Source: Bacteroidales bacterium | GTDB taxonomy: Bacteria > Bacteroidota > Bacteroidia > Bacteroidales > Azobacteroidaceae | Direction: 5' to 3' | NCBI GenBank assembly: GCA_020860885.1 | Contig: JAJBTS010000256.1 | Location: forward strand, 1-5,916 | Length of the DNA stretch: 5,916 nt | In this document: positions 1 to 5,916 of the stretch, in pieces | Position numbering within the stretch: the first letter of the stretch is position 1 | Layout of the letters: every line of letters begins with the position of its first letter | Made by a program: the position numbers and the translations under genes | The notes under the pieces: model-generated | Told to the model about the DNA's origin: nothing | Seen by the model: the letters and a program-made list of their open reading frames with translations, nothing else | Databases searched by the model: none

Positions 1-2
1 GT

Positions 3-371
3 ATGGAAAATAGTAAAGATCCGAAAATTCAGATTCCCAGTAATCTGGAACAGGTTCAACAAGAACTGGAAGATGCAGCTAAAGAACGTAAAAAAGAAAT
101 TGATCAGGAAGTCAAAGATCAGAAAGATGCGTTGAAAGATAGTATGAAGGAGCTTAAAGATGAAGCACAAAGAAGCTTCGAAGCTTTTAAAGATGAAATG
201 GAAGACACGAACGATCCTGCAAAAAAAGAAAAAATAGATACAGCAAAAGCGGCAACAAAAGTAGTAGAAAAAAATATTGAAGCTGACTACGATGAAACAA
301 AAGAAAGGATTGAAAAATCAGCAGATTATCGTAAGGAAAGTATCGATAATATGATGGAAGATAAGGATTAA
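3..371 (+). CDS. Small charged alpha-helical protein with 11-residue repeats, function unknown
   Basis: I do not recognise a named family. The 122-residue product is dominated by Lys, Glu, Asp and Ala, has no Cys or Trp and no membrane segment, and should be almost entirely helical between the prolines at 7, 12 and 72. Residues 26-69 fall into four 11-residue units starting at A26, V37, M48 and F59, with a hydrophobic residue at position 1 and mostly Lys at position 2. This is the hendecad pattern of LEA-like or apolipoprotein-like amphipathic helices. Residues 73-118 form a second helical stretch, less regular. The ATG is only two bases inside the window and the frame is open to the edge, so the real start, and possibly a signal peptide, may lie upstream. 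A strong terminator follows 34 bases after the stop. The minus-strand protein at the other end shows a similar repeat style. A role in stress tolerance or the envelope is only a guess. Confidence 0.7.
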   Translation: MENSKDPKIQIPSNLEQVQQELEDAAKERKKEIDQEVKDQKDALKDSMKELKDEAQRSFEAFKDEMEDTNDPAKKEKIDTAKAATKVVEKNIEADYDETKERIEKSADYRKESIDNMMEDKD

Positions 372-405
372 AAGAATTATCCCGTATTGTATCCTTTTAA
401 ACAAT

Positions 406-440
406 AGAAAGTCCCGGTTTTTAATTGGGACTTTCTTTAT
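406..440 (+). terminator. Rho-independent terminator after the small helical gene
   Basis: AGAAAGTCCC (406-415) and GGGACTTTCT (427-436) form a perfect 10-bp stem around an 11-base loop, followed by a short T-rich tail (TTTAT). It separates the first gene from the promoter of the ROK gene. Confidence 0.8.
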
Positions 441-481
441 ATATGACATGGATATTGTGGTTTATTCCAAAGGATTATTGC

Positions 482-489
482 TATATTTG
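482..489 (+). promoter_or_regulatory. Probable Bacteroidota -7 promoter element for the ROK-rarA operon
   Basis: TATATTTG matches the Bacteroidota -7 consensus TAnnTTTG exactly. It lies 22 bases before the ATG at 512 and just after the upstream terminator, the expected place for an operon promoter with a very short leader. The -33 element is weak: the nearest TTG (455-457) sits about 24 bases upstream, more than the usual spacing. An ATG at 505 opens only a seven-codon frame and is not the gene start. Confidence 0.5.
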
Positions 490-511
490 TAGGAACAATA
501 AACTATGATTT

Positions 512-1405
512 ATGAAAAGCTCCGATAAAAAAATGTATGGAATTGGTTTGGATGTGGGAGGATCCCATGTATCCGGTTCTCTGATAGAAGCAAATAGTTA
601 TTCTGTAGTAGAAGGTTCTGCTGAAATAATCAGAATAAGTGAAAAAGAAAATGCAGAGACAATACTATCTGCATGGTCGTCTCTTATCAATAATATAGTA
701 GAAAAAAGCAATATTCATAAAGAAGAGGTAGCAGGAGTCGGAATCGCTATTCCCGGACCGTTTGTTTATGAAGTAGGTATAAGCCATATGGTCCATAAAT
801 TTAAAAAACTATATGGACTTAATATAAGTAAAGAATTGAGTATACGCACCGATTTCCGCGCAGAGAAATTTTATTTTATAAACGATGCTGAAAGTTTCCT
901 AAAAGGAAAGGTGGCAAATAATAATAAGAATAAAAACAACAAAAAAATAGATTCTGCTATTGGTATTACTTTGGGTTCCGGATTAGGGTCTGCCTTTTAC
1001 ATAGATGAAAAAGCGACAGATGCCAATCTCTGGGAAAGTCCTTTCCGGGATAAGAAAGCAGAAGATTATATTTCAACTAATTTTTGTATTCAAAGATACA
1101 AAGAGTTAGCCTGGGAAGAAATAGAGGGAGTTAAATATTTGAATGAGAATTATGAGGTCAATCCTCATTGCAAACAGGTTCTTCATGAATTTGGAAAAAA
1201 TCTGGCTGATTTCCTGGAGCCTATAGTTACAGAGAAACAGATCAATACAATTATTCTGGGAGGTGGTGTCAGCGGGGCTTATGATAAATTTTTCGCCTTT
1301 TTAAAAACGAAGTTTGCAGAACCGGAATACCAAATCCTGGTAGAAAAAGAAACCGAAAATATGGCAATGATCGGTGCAGTAGCCAATCTTTTTGATAATT
1401 TGTAA
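512..1405 (+). CDS. ROK-family sugar-kinase-like protein (atypical, lacks zinc motif)
   Basis: This 297-residue protein has the actin-like ATPase fold of the ROK family (repressors, ORFs, kinases). Visible elements in order are the phosphate-1 loop GIGLDVGGSHVSGSL (10-24), GVGIAIPGPF (75-84), the NDA motif with likely catalytic Asp125 (124-126), the phosphate-2 loop GITLGSGLGS (151-160) and the adenosine-site glycines LGGGVSGA (249-256). The length is normal and no N-terminal helix-turn-helix is present, which points to a kinase rather than a repressor. Two hallmark motifs are absent: the CxCGxxGCxE zinc cluster and the ExGH sugar-contact motif, whose place seems to be taken by WESPF (174-178), followed by AEDYIST. 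An Asn/Lys run (136-145) looks like a low-complexity loop insertion. The sugar substrate cannot be predicted, and a non-catalytic role is possible. The ATG at 512 puts the phosphate-1 loop near the N-terminus, as expected. It is probably co-transcribed with rarA, whose ATG begins 4 bases after its stop. Confidence 0.85.
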   Translation: MKSSDKKMYGIGLDVGGSHVSGSLIEANSYSVVEGSAEIIRISEKENAETILSAWSSLINNIVEKSNIHKEEVAGVGIAIPGPFVYEVGISHMVHKFKKLYGLNISKELSIRTDFRAEKFYFINDAESFLKGKVANNNKNKNNKKIDSAIGITLGSGLGSAFYIDEKATDANLWESPFRDKKAEDYISTNFCIQRYKELAWEEIEGVKYLNENYEVNPHCKQVLHEFGKNLADFLEPIVTEKQINTIILGGGVSGAYDKFFAFLKTKFAEPEYQILVEKETENMAMIGAVANLFDNL

Positions 1406-1409
1406 AATA

Positions 1410-2671
1410 ATGAATCGTCCGTTAGCAGAACGCATGCGTCCTCAATCCTTAGATGATTATGTAGGGCAAAAGCAACTAGTAGGTCCGGGAAGCATTCTCC
1501 GGAAAATGATAGATTCGGGGCATATCCCCTCTTTTATCCTCTGGGGCCCCCGGGGGTTGGTAAAACAACATTGGCAAAAATTATATCCAAACAGTTGGAT
1601 ATTCCTTTTTATACTTTAAGTGCCGTTAATTCAGGTGTAAAAGATGTCAGGGAAATTATAGAAAAGGTAAAAAGTTCACGTTTTTTTAATAGTGTACGTC
1701 CTATCCTGTTTATCGATGAGATTCATCGTTTTAGTAAATCTCAACAAGATTCTTTATTGGCTGCAGTGGAAGATGGTACAATTACATTAATAGGAGCCAC
1801 CACCGAAAATCCCTCTTTTGAAGTAATAAGGCCTCTCCTATCCCGATGTCAGGTATACGTTTTAAAAAGTCTGGAAGATGATGACCTTTTGTCCTTAATA
1901 AAAAAAGTACTAACGGAAGATACTGAATTCAAAAACAAAAGTATAAAAGTAGAAGAGACAGCCGCTTTACTGCGCTTTGCAGGAGGAGATGCCCGTAAAT
2001 TATTGAATATACTGGAACTGGTAATAGGTGCTGATGAAAATGACGAAATTGTTATAACAGATGCGATGGTTATTGACCGGTTGCAGGAAAACCCAGTGGC
2101 TTATGATAAGGGAGGAGAAATGCATTACGATATTATTTCCGCTTTTATCAAGTCTATACGCGGGAGTGATCCTGATGGAGCTATTTATTGGCTGGCCCGG
2201 ATGGTAGCCGGAGGAGAAGATCCCAAATTTATTGCACGTCGTCTGGTTATTTCGGCAGCCGAAGATATTGGTTTAGCCAATCCCAATGCATTACTACTCG
2301 CTAATGCCTGTTTTGATGCTTTAACAAAAATAGGGTGGCCCGAAGGCCGTATCATTCTGGCGGAAACAACCGTCTATTTGGCTACCAGTCCTAAAAGTAA
2401 TTCAGCTTACGAAGCGATTAACAACGCAATGAGAGAAGTTGAAAATTCAGGCAACCTTCCTGTTCCTCTCCATTTACGTAACGCTCCTACCAAATTAATG
2501 AAAGAAATGAATTATGGAAAAGATTACAAATATGCGCATGCTTTTGAAGGAAACTTTGTAAAACAGGATTTTCTCCCGGAAGAAATACTTGATAAAAAAT
2601 TCTGGTTTGCACAAAACAATCCTCAGGAATTAAAGATACAGGAACAGATGAAAAATCTTTGGAAAAAATAA
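1410..2671 (+). pseudogene. rarA: Replication-associated recombination protein A (AAA+ ATPase), frame broken at Walker A
   Basis: RarA (MgsA) is a cytoplasmic AAA+ ATPase of the clamp-loader/WRNIP1 group that acts at stalled replication forks. As sequenced, the frame from ATG 1410 runs out at a stop at 1617-1619, while the rest of the protein is in another frame to the stop at 2671. Restoring one base in the GC tract at 1543-1551 gives a continuous protein of 420 residues, a normal length. Numbered on that protein: Walker A GPPGVGKT (46-53), Walker B LFIDEIHRF (100-108), sensor 1 GATTENPSF (129-137), arginine finger in LLSRCQV (R146), sensor 2 GGDARKLLN (192-200), then the C-terminal tetramerisation/MgsA region, including GGEMHYD (235-241), SAAEDIGLA (282-290) and HLRNAPTKLMKEMNYG (355-370). 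No other damage is visible, which argues for a sequencing error or a very recent mutation. If the lesion is real, the N-terminal product ends just after the P-loop and RarA is lost. The ATG at 1410 is preferred over the in-frame TTG at 1392, which overlaps the ROK gene. Identity is very sure; the type reflects the sequence as given. Confidence 0.9.
1543..1556 (+). other. GC tract at the rarA frame break
   Basis: The run G4-C5-G5 lies in an AT-rich gene and contains two overlapping perfect palindromes (1543-1550 and 1547-1556). Adding one G to the G4 run or one C to the C5 run restores GPPGVGKT; adding a G to the last run would give GPRGVGKT. A second small hairpin, GGGG (1517-1520) with CCCC (1526-1529), sits just upstream. 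Such tracts are prone to both sequencing error and polymerase slippage. Confidence 0.85.
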
Positions 2672-2693
2672 AAACCAAATTGTATTTTTCCAA
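2659..2693 (+). terminator. Weak possible terminator at the end of rarA
   Basis: TTGGAAAAA (2659-2667) can pair with TTTTTCCAA (2685-2693), 9 bp around a 17-base loop that includes the rarA stop codon. The stem is mostly A-T and only a short T-rich stretch (TCTTTT) follows, so termination here is uncertain. Confidence 0.3.
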
Positions 2694-2768
2694 GATCTTT
2701 TAGCAGGTAGAGGATATAAAATACTTCAAAATCTTTTGGGAAAATAAATAAAATAGAAGAAAAAACAG

Positions 2769-2776
2769 TAACTTCG
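2769..2776 (+). promoter_or_regulatory. Possible -7 promoter element for serC-pgk
   Basis: TAACTTCG differs by one base from the Bacteroidota -7 consensus TAnnTTTG and is followed by TACC. It lies 41 bases before the serC ATG in the 146-base gap after rarA. No TTG or TTTG is found at the usual -33 distance; the nearest TTTG (2735-2738) is about 30 bases upstream. The rest of this gap is A/T-rich, with nothing else I can identify. Confidence 0.4.
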
Positions 2777-2817
2777 TACCTGTAAAAATAATAATTATCA
2801 ATTTTAGAATAATAGGT

Positions 2818-3885
2818 ATGAAAAAGTACAATTTTAATGCAGGTCCGTCTATCCTACCACAGGAAACAATAGACAATACAATCAAAGCTATTCAAAATTT
2901 TTCCGGCACCGGATTGTCTCTAATGGAGGTAAGCCACCGTTCAAAAGAATTTCAAGCCGTAATAGATGAGGCAGAAGCTTTATTTAAAGAATTACTGAAT
3001 ATTCCTGAAGGTTATTCAGTTTTATTTTTAGGAGGGGGAGCCAGTTTAGAATTCTGTATGGTCCCCTATAATTTATTAGAGAAAAAAGCTGCTTATTTAA
3101 ATACAGGAACCTGGGCTAATAAAGCATTAAAAGAAGCCAAATTATTTGGAGAAGCTATTGAAGTGGCATCCTCAAAAGATGCTAACTATTCTTACATACC
3201 TAAAGGTTATACTATTCCAGCCGATGCAGATTATTTTCACATAACCACTAATAATACCATCTTCGGAACAGAGATTCATGAAGATATGGATTCTCCGGTT
3301 ACGCTGGTAGCTGATATGTCTTCGGATATCTTCTCACGCCCGGTAGATGTTTCCAAATATGGTTTGATTTATGGTGGTGCACAAAAGAACCTGGCTCCGG
3401 CAGGGGTAACCTTTGTTATTGTAAAAGATGATATATTAGGAAAAGTAAGCCGTACCATTCCAACTATGTTAGATTACAGAACACATATCAAGGATGGTTC
3501 TATGTTCAACACTCCTCCCGTTGTTCCTATTTATGCAGCATTGCAGACACTCAAATGGTTAAAAGCATTAGGAGGTGTTGAAGTAATGTACAAAATGAAT
3601 AAAGAAAAGGCAGCACTTCTATATGCTGAGATTGACCGTAACAAGTTATTTAAAGGAACTGCTGCTCAGGAAGACCGGTCGTTAATGAACATCTGTTTTG
3701 TAATGAATGATGAATATAAAGATCTGGAAGGAGATTTCTATAAATTTGCTACTGAAAAAGGTATGGTCGGAATTAAAGGTCACCGCTCTGTGGGTGGTTT
3801 CCGTGCTTCTACGTACAATGCTCTTCCTAAAGAAGCTGTAGAAGCTTTGGTGGCTTGTATGCAAGAATTTGAAAAACAACATTAA
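2818..3885 (+). CDS. serC: Phosphoserine aminotransferase
   Basis: SerC is a cytoplasmic, PLP-dependent class V aminotransferase. It converts 3-phosphohydroxypyruvate and glutamate to O-phosphoserine and 2-oxoglutarate in serine synthesis, and the related step in PLP synthesis where that route exists. At 355 residues it is full length. The N-terminus NFNAGPS (5-11) is typical, with SHRS (39-42) carrying the substrate-binding Arg and FLGGGAS (70-76) contacting the cofactor phosphate. Trp99 should stack on the PLP ring, ADMSSD (165-170) holds the Asp that pairs with the pyridine nitrogen, and [11 protein letters not shown] (186-196) contains the Schiff-base Lys190. [11 protein letters not shown] (321-331) holds the C-terminal substrate-binding arginines. 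All expected active-site residues are present. It is the first gene of a probable operon with pgk, 27 bases downstream. The dehydrogenase gene serA, which I recall following serC in several Bacteroides genomes, is not here. Confidence 0.97.
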   Translation: MKKYNFNAGPSILPQETIDNTIKAIQNFSGTGLSLMEVSHRSKEFQAVIDEAEALFKELLNIPEGYSVLFLGGGASLEFCMVPYNLLEKKAAYLNTGTWANKALKEAKLFGEAIEVASSKDANYSYIPKGYTIPADADYFHITTNNTIFGTEIHEDMDSPVTLVADMSSDIFSRPVDVSKYGLIYGGAQKNLAPAGVTFVIVKDDILGKVSRTIPTMLDYRTHIKDGSMFNTPPVVPIYAALQTLKWLKALGGVEVMYKMNKEKAALLYAEIDRNKLFKGTAAQEDRSLMNICFVMNDEYKDLEGDFYKFATEKGMVGIKGHRSVGGFRASTYNALPKEAVEALVACMQEFEKQH

Positions 3886-3912
3886 TTTATTAAATAAAAT
3901 AGATTGACAATT

Positions 3913-5145
3913 ATGCAAACAATGGACAACTTTAACTTTGCCGGGCAAAAAGCATTTGTACGGGTAGATTTTAATGTACCTCTGGATGAGAATTTTACTA
4001 TTACAGACGATACACGTATCCGGGCTGCAATTCCTACTTTAAAAAAGATTCTTGCAGATGGAGGTAGTGTAATTATTGGTTCTCATTTAGGCCGCCCGAA
4101 AGGTGTCGATGGTAAATTCTCCTTACAACATATTTTACCTCGTGTTTCTGAATTATTAGGTGTAAAAGTAGAATTTGCCAATGATTGTCTGGGACAGGAA
4201 GCTGTAGAGAAATCGGCTGCTCTTCAACCAGGACAAGCTTTATTATTAGAAAATCTTCGTTTTTATGCCGCTGAAGAAGGTAAACCCCGGGGGCTGAAAG
4301 AAGAAGCCACAGATGAAGAAAAAGCAGCTGCCAAGAAAGCTGAAAAAGCCAATCAAAAAGAAACGGCAAAACAGCTTGCATCTTATGCTTCGGTGTATGT
4401 GAATGATGCTTTTGGTACCGCTCACCGCGCTCATGCATCTACTGCTATTATAGCTGATTTTTTTGACACAGATCATAAATTATTCGGTTATTTGATGCAA
4501 AAGGAAATTGATGCTGTAGAAAAAGTAATGAAAAATACAGCTCGTCCTTTTACGGCAATCATGGGAGGTTCTAAAGTTTCTTCTAAAATAGATATTATTG
4601 AAAATCTTCTCACAAAAGTAGATAATCTTATCATTGGCGGAGGTATGACTTATACTTTCACTAAAGCTTTAGGCGGTAAGATTGGAGATTCTATTTGCGA
4701 AGATGATAAACTGGATCTGGCTCTGAGTCTTATTCAAAAGGCAAAAGATAATAATATTAATCTGGTATTGGCAGATGATGCTAAAATAGCAGATAGTTTC
4801 AGCAATGATGCTAATACTCAGATTGTACCTGTCGGCGAAATTCCTGACGGATGGGAAGGTTTAGATATCGGTCCTGAAACAGAAAAGAAATTTGCTGAAG
4901 TGATTGAAAAATCAAAAACAATTCTTTGGAACGGTCCAACAGGAGTTTTTGAATTCGATAATTTTGCTGGTGGTTCAAAAGCAGTAGGTATGGCAATTGT
5001 AAAAGCTACAGAAAACGGTGCCTTTTCATTAGTCGGAGGAGGTGATTCGGTGGCTTGTGTTAATAAATTCGGTATTGCAGATAAAATGTCCTATGTATCT
5101 ACAGGAGGAGGAGCATTACTCGAATTTATAGAAGGAAAAGAATAA
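3913..5145 (+). CDS. pgk: Phosphoglycerate kinase
   Basis: Pgk catalyses the reversible transfer of phosphate between 1,3-bisphosphoglycerate and ADP, giving 3-phosphoglycerate and ATP, in glycolysis and gluconeogenesis in the cytoplasm. The 410-residue product is complete. Motifs in order: the family signature RVDFNVP (17-23), HLGRPKG (58-64) and [13 protein letters not shown] (164-176) in the N-terminal substrate domain; GGSKVSSKI (218-226), GWEGLDIGP (313-321), WNGPTGVFE (339-347), GGGDSVA (375-381) and [11 protein letters not shown] (396-406) in the nucleotide domain and hinge. Residues about 122-152, rich in Lys, Glu and Ala, are an insertion between LRFY and the NDAFG motif that I recall from Bacteroidales enzymes; it should form a surface helix. 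The start at 3913 (MQTMDNFNF) matches the remembered N-terminus of those enzymes; a TTG at 3904 and an ATG at 3922 are the alternatives. It is probably co-transcribed with serC. Confidence 0.97.
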   Translation: MQTMDNFNFAGQKAFVRVDFNVPLDENFTITDDTRIRAAIPTLKKILADGGSVIIGSHLGRPKGVDGKFSLQHILPRVSELLGVKVEFANDCLGQEAVEKSAALQPGQALLLENLRFYAAEEGKPRGLKEEATDEEKAAAKKAEKANQKETAKQLASYASVYVNDAFGTAHRAHASTAIIADFFDTDHKLFGYLMQKEIDAVEKVMKNTARPFTAIMGGSKVSSKIDIIENLLTKVDNLIIGGGMTYTFTKALGGKIGDSICEDDKLDLALSLIQKAKDNNINLVLADDAKIADSFSNDANTQIVPVGEIPDGWEGLDIGPETEKKFAEVIEKSKTILWNGPTGVFEFDNFAGGSKAVGMAIVKATENGAFSLVGGGDSVACVNKFGIADKMSYVSTGGGALLEFIEGKE

Positions 5146-5180
5146 CCAGGAATTAAAGCAATTCGTGGTTACTAATTTTT
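5143..5180 (+). terminator. Probable terminator overlapping the pgk stop codon
   Basis: Bases 5143-5154 pair with 5160-5171 in a 12-position stem with one G-G mismatch and a 5-base loop (AAAGC). A run of five T's follows at 5176-5180, with more T's after it. The left arm begins at the pgk stop codon itself. Confidence 0.55.
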
Positions 5181-5196
5181 CATTTTTGTTATAATT

Positions 5197-5233
5197 AAAA
5201 AAGAGGCTAAATTCTCACGATTTTAGCCTCTTT
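5197..5233. terminator. Bidirectional terminator between convergent genes
   Basis: AAAGAGGCTAAA (5200-5211) and TTTAGCCTCTTT (5222-5233) form a perfect 12-bp stem with a 10-base loop. The A run at 5197-5202 becomes a U tract for transcripts from the right, and the right arm ends in TTT for transcripts from pgk. It lies between two converging genes and should serve both. Confidence 0.8.
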
Positions 5234-5273
5234 CCACTTATACACATGTATTTATATTAATTGGATAAATGGA

Positions 5274-5916
5274 TTATTCGAAATCTTCTTTTACTTTTTT
5301 AACCTGTTTCTTTGTATCATCCTTCAGATCATTCCAGGTTCCTTCTGCTTGATCCTTAACTCTATTTACTTTTTTTCCGTATCTTTCTTTGCTTCTTTTG
5401 CATCTTTTTTGATATCATTCCCTTTTTCATTTGCATCTCTCTTCATGGTTGAAGTTTCCTGCCTTACATCCCTTCTTACATTTTGGGCATCTTTTTTTAC
5501 GGATGAGCCGATATCTTCTCCAGCATCTTTCACTCTCTCCTGAACTCCCCTACCGCTTTGTACTGCCTGATCTTTAACATTCTCACTTGTTCGTTTTATA
5601 TCTGAACCTACCTGCTGGGCATCTTCTTTAAGATCAACGGTATTCAAATTATTATCTACAGCATATTGGTTGTATTGAGCCGTAGTTAAAACTTTTCTAT
5701 ATGCCTGATGTCTTTCATTTAAAACTTTTTCACGATCAGTAATAGCAGCATTTACGTATTTGGATGCATATTCATTGTCTATAGCCTGAAGTTTTGCTGC
5801 CTGATCTGCACTTAATCCCAACTGAGTGGTTAAAGTTTCGATGGGTTGAAACATTTTAATTTCTTGCTGATTCTGTTCCTGTGCATTCATATGGGCAAAT
5901 GATAACATAAAAATAC
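5274..5916 (-). CDS. Exported protein: Spy/LTXXQ-like domain plus LEA-like 11-residue repeats; 5'-partial, one apparent frameshift
   Basis: No named family is certain. Reading is from the right edge, where the frame is still open. The visible IFMLSFAHMNAQ looks like the end of a signal peptide, so the true start lies outside the window and export is likely. Numbered from the first visible Met (complement of 5908), residues about 20-85 (GLSADQAAKL, then RKVLTTAQYNQY) resemble Spy/LTXXQ-type helical periplasmic proteins. From D103 the chain divides into 11-residue units with a hydrophobic residue or Ala at position 2 (I, A, V, V, V, A, A, V, W, V), a LEA/apolipoprotein-like hendecad pattern. 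The frame as sequenced stops at 5366-5368, but the -1 frame continues from GTA at 5367-5369 for 31 residues (VNRVKDQAEG to KEDFE) to a TAA at 5274-5276, and these residues keep the repeat phase. I therefore place the gene end at 5274; the shorter reading ends at 5366. Its product may protect or organise the envelope, which is inference. Confidence 0.75.
5369..5376 (-). other. A7 run with A AAA AAG heptamer at the frame break
   Basis: On the minus strand the codons read GAA AAA AAG TAA. The heptamer A AAA AAG (5369-5375) is in the right phase for -1 slippage, as in E. coli dnaX, with a stop immediately after. One extra A, or a -1 shift, leads into the 31-residue extension. No strong stimulatory hairpin or upstream Shine-Dalgarno-like element is evident, so a homopolymer sequencing error remains the simplest reading. 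Confidence 0.6.

Noticed and set aside
1543..1556. Programmed frameshift in rarA, since G GGC CCC formally fits the slippery pattern
   Set aside because: The pattern follows from the Gly-Pro codons of the P-loop, there is no stop directly after, and an essential ATP-site motif is an unlikely recoding point; error or mutation is simpler.
1571..2671. A separate gene starting at TTG 1571
   Set aside because: It is the downstream part of rarA; the residues coded just upstream complete the Walker A motif once one base is restored, so this is not an independent start.
2692..2699. Palindrome AAGATCTT after rarA as an operator
   Set aside because: An 8-base palindrome is expected by chance at this base composition and no paired site or regulator is present.
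2487..2885. Two minus-strand open frames over the rarA 3' end and the serC 5' end
   Set aside because: They overlap conserved coding sequence antisense, and their Phe/Leu/Ile-rich sequence reflects the complement of A-rich DNA.
3682..3948. Minus-strand open frame over the serC-pgk junction
   Set aside because: It is antisense to the conserved C-terminus of serC and the start of pgk and shows no recognisable domain.
4073..4476. Minus-strand open frames of 121 and 76 codons opposite pgk
   Set aside because: They lie entirely antisense to a fully conserved pgk, have unnatural compositions and no conserved motif; they are shadows.
5349..5543. Plus-strand open frame with a Ser/Phe-rich membrane-like product
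   Set aside because: This is the complement of the Lys/Glu/Asp-rich repeat gene; the apparent hydrophobicity is an artefact of reading AAA/GAA/GAT codons backwards.
1..5916. CRISPR array, tRNA/rRNA, insertion sequence or prophage elements
   Set aside because: I saw no spaced direct repeats, cloverleaf structure, terminal inverted repeats, transposase or integrase-like protein on either strand.

Overview
The window looks like chromosomal DNA from the Bacteroidota, most likely order Bacteroidales. It is AT-rich. Genes begin without clear Shine-Dalgarno sequences, and the motif upstream of the ROK gene fits the Bacteroidota -7 promoter consensus TAnnTTTG. The phosphoglycerate kinase carries the MQT.D.FNFAG N-terminus and the Lys/Glu/Ala-rich insertion that I recall from Bacteroides-type enzymes. 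The genus cannot be fixed from the sequence; the base composition would suit a Dysgonomonas-like organism, but this is a guess.

Layout, left to right. (1) A small, very charged helical protein (3-371, +) built on 11-residue repeats, ended by a strong hairpin terminator. (2) A probable two-gene operon (512-2671, +): an atypical ROK-family sugar-kinase-like protein, then 4 bases later rarA, the AAA+ replication-fork maintenance ATPase. As sequenced, rarA has lost one base in a GC tract exactly at the Walker A loop, so the frame breaks there. (3) A second probable operon (2818-5145, +): serC (phosphoserine aminotransferase) and pgk (phosphoglycerate kinase), 27 bases apart and ended by one or two hairpin terminators. 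(4) A convergent gene (5274-5916, -) whose 5' end lies beyond the window. It encodes an exported protein with a Spy/LTXXQ-like helical domain followed by about ten 11-residue LEA/apolipoprotein-like repeats. Its frame is also broken once, at a run of seven A's forming A AAA AAG next to a stop codon. The -1 frame adds 31 residues that continue the 11-residue repeat in perfect phase.

Functionally, pgk and serC meet at 3-phosphoglycerate: Pgk interconverts it with 1,3-bisphosphoglycerate in glycolysis/gluconeogenesis, and SerC acts two steps into serine synthesis from it. The intermediate dehydrogenase gene serA is not in the window. The ROK-rarA pairing has no obvious biochemical logic. The hendecad-repeat proteins at both ends are not metabolic and may be stress or envelope proteins.

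Most of this is ordinary housekeeping DNA; I see no mobile element, CRISPR, RNA gene or defence system. The points most worth checking are the two single-base frame breaks (sequencing error, real lesion or, for the second, recoding), the degenerate active-site motifs of the ROK protein, and the hendecad-repeat proteins.
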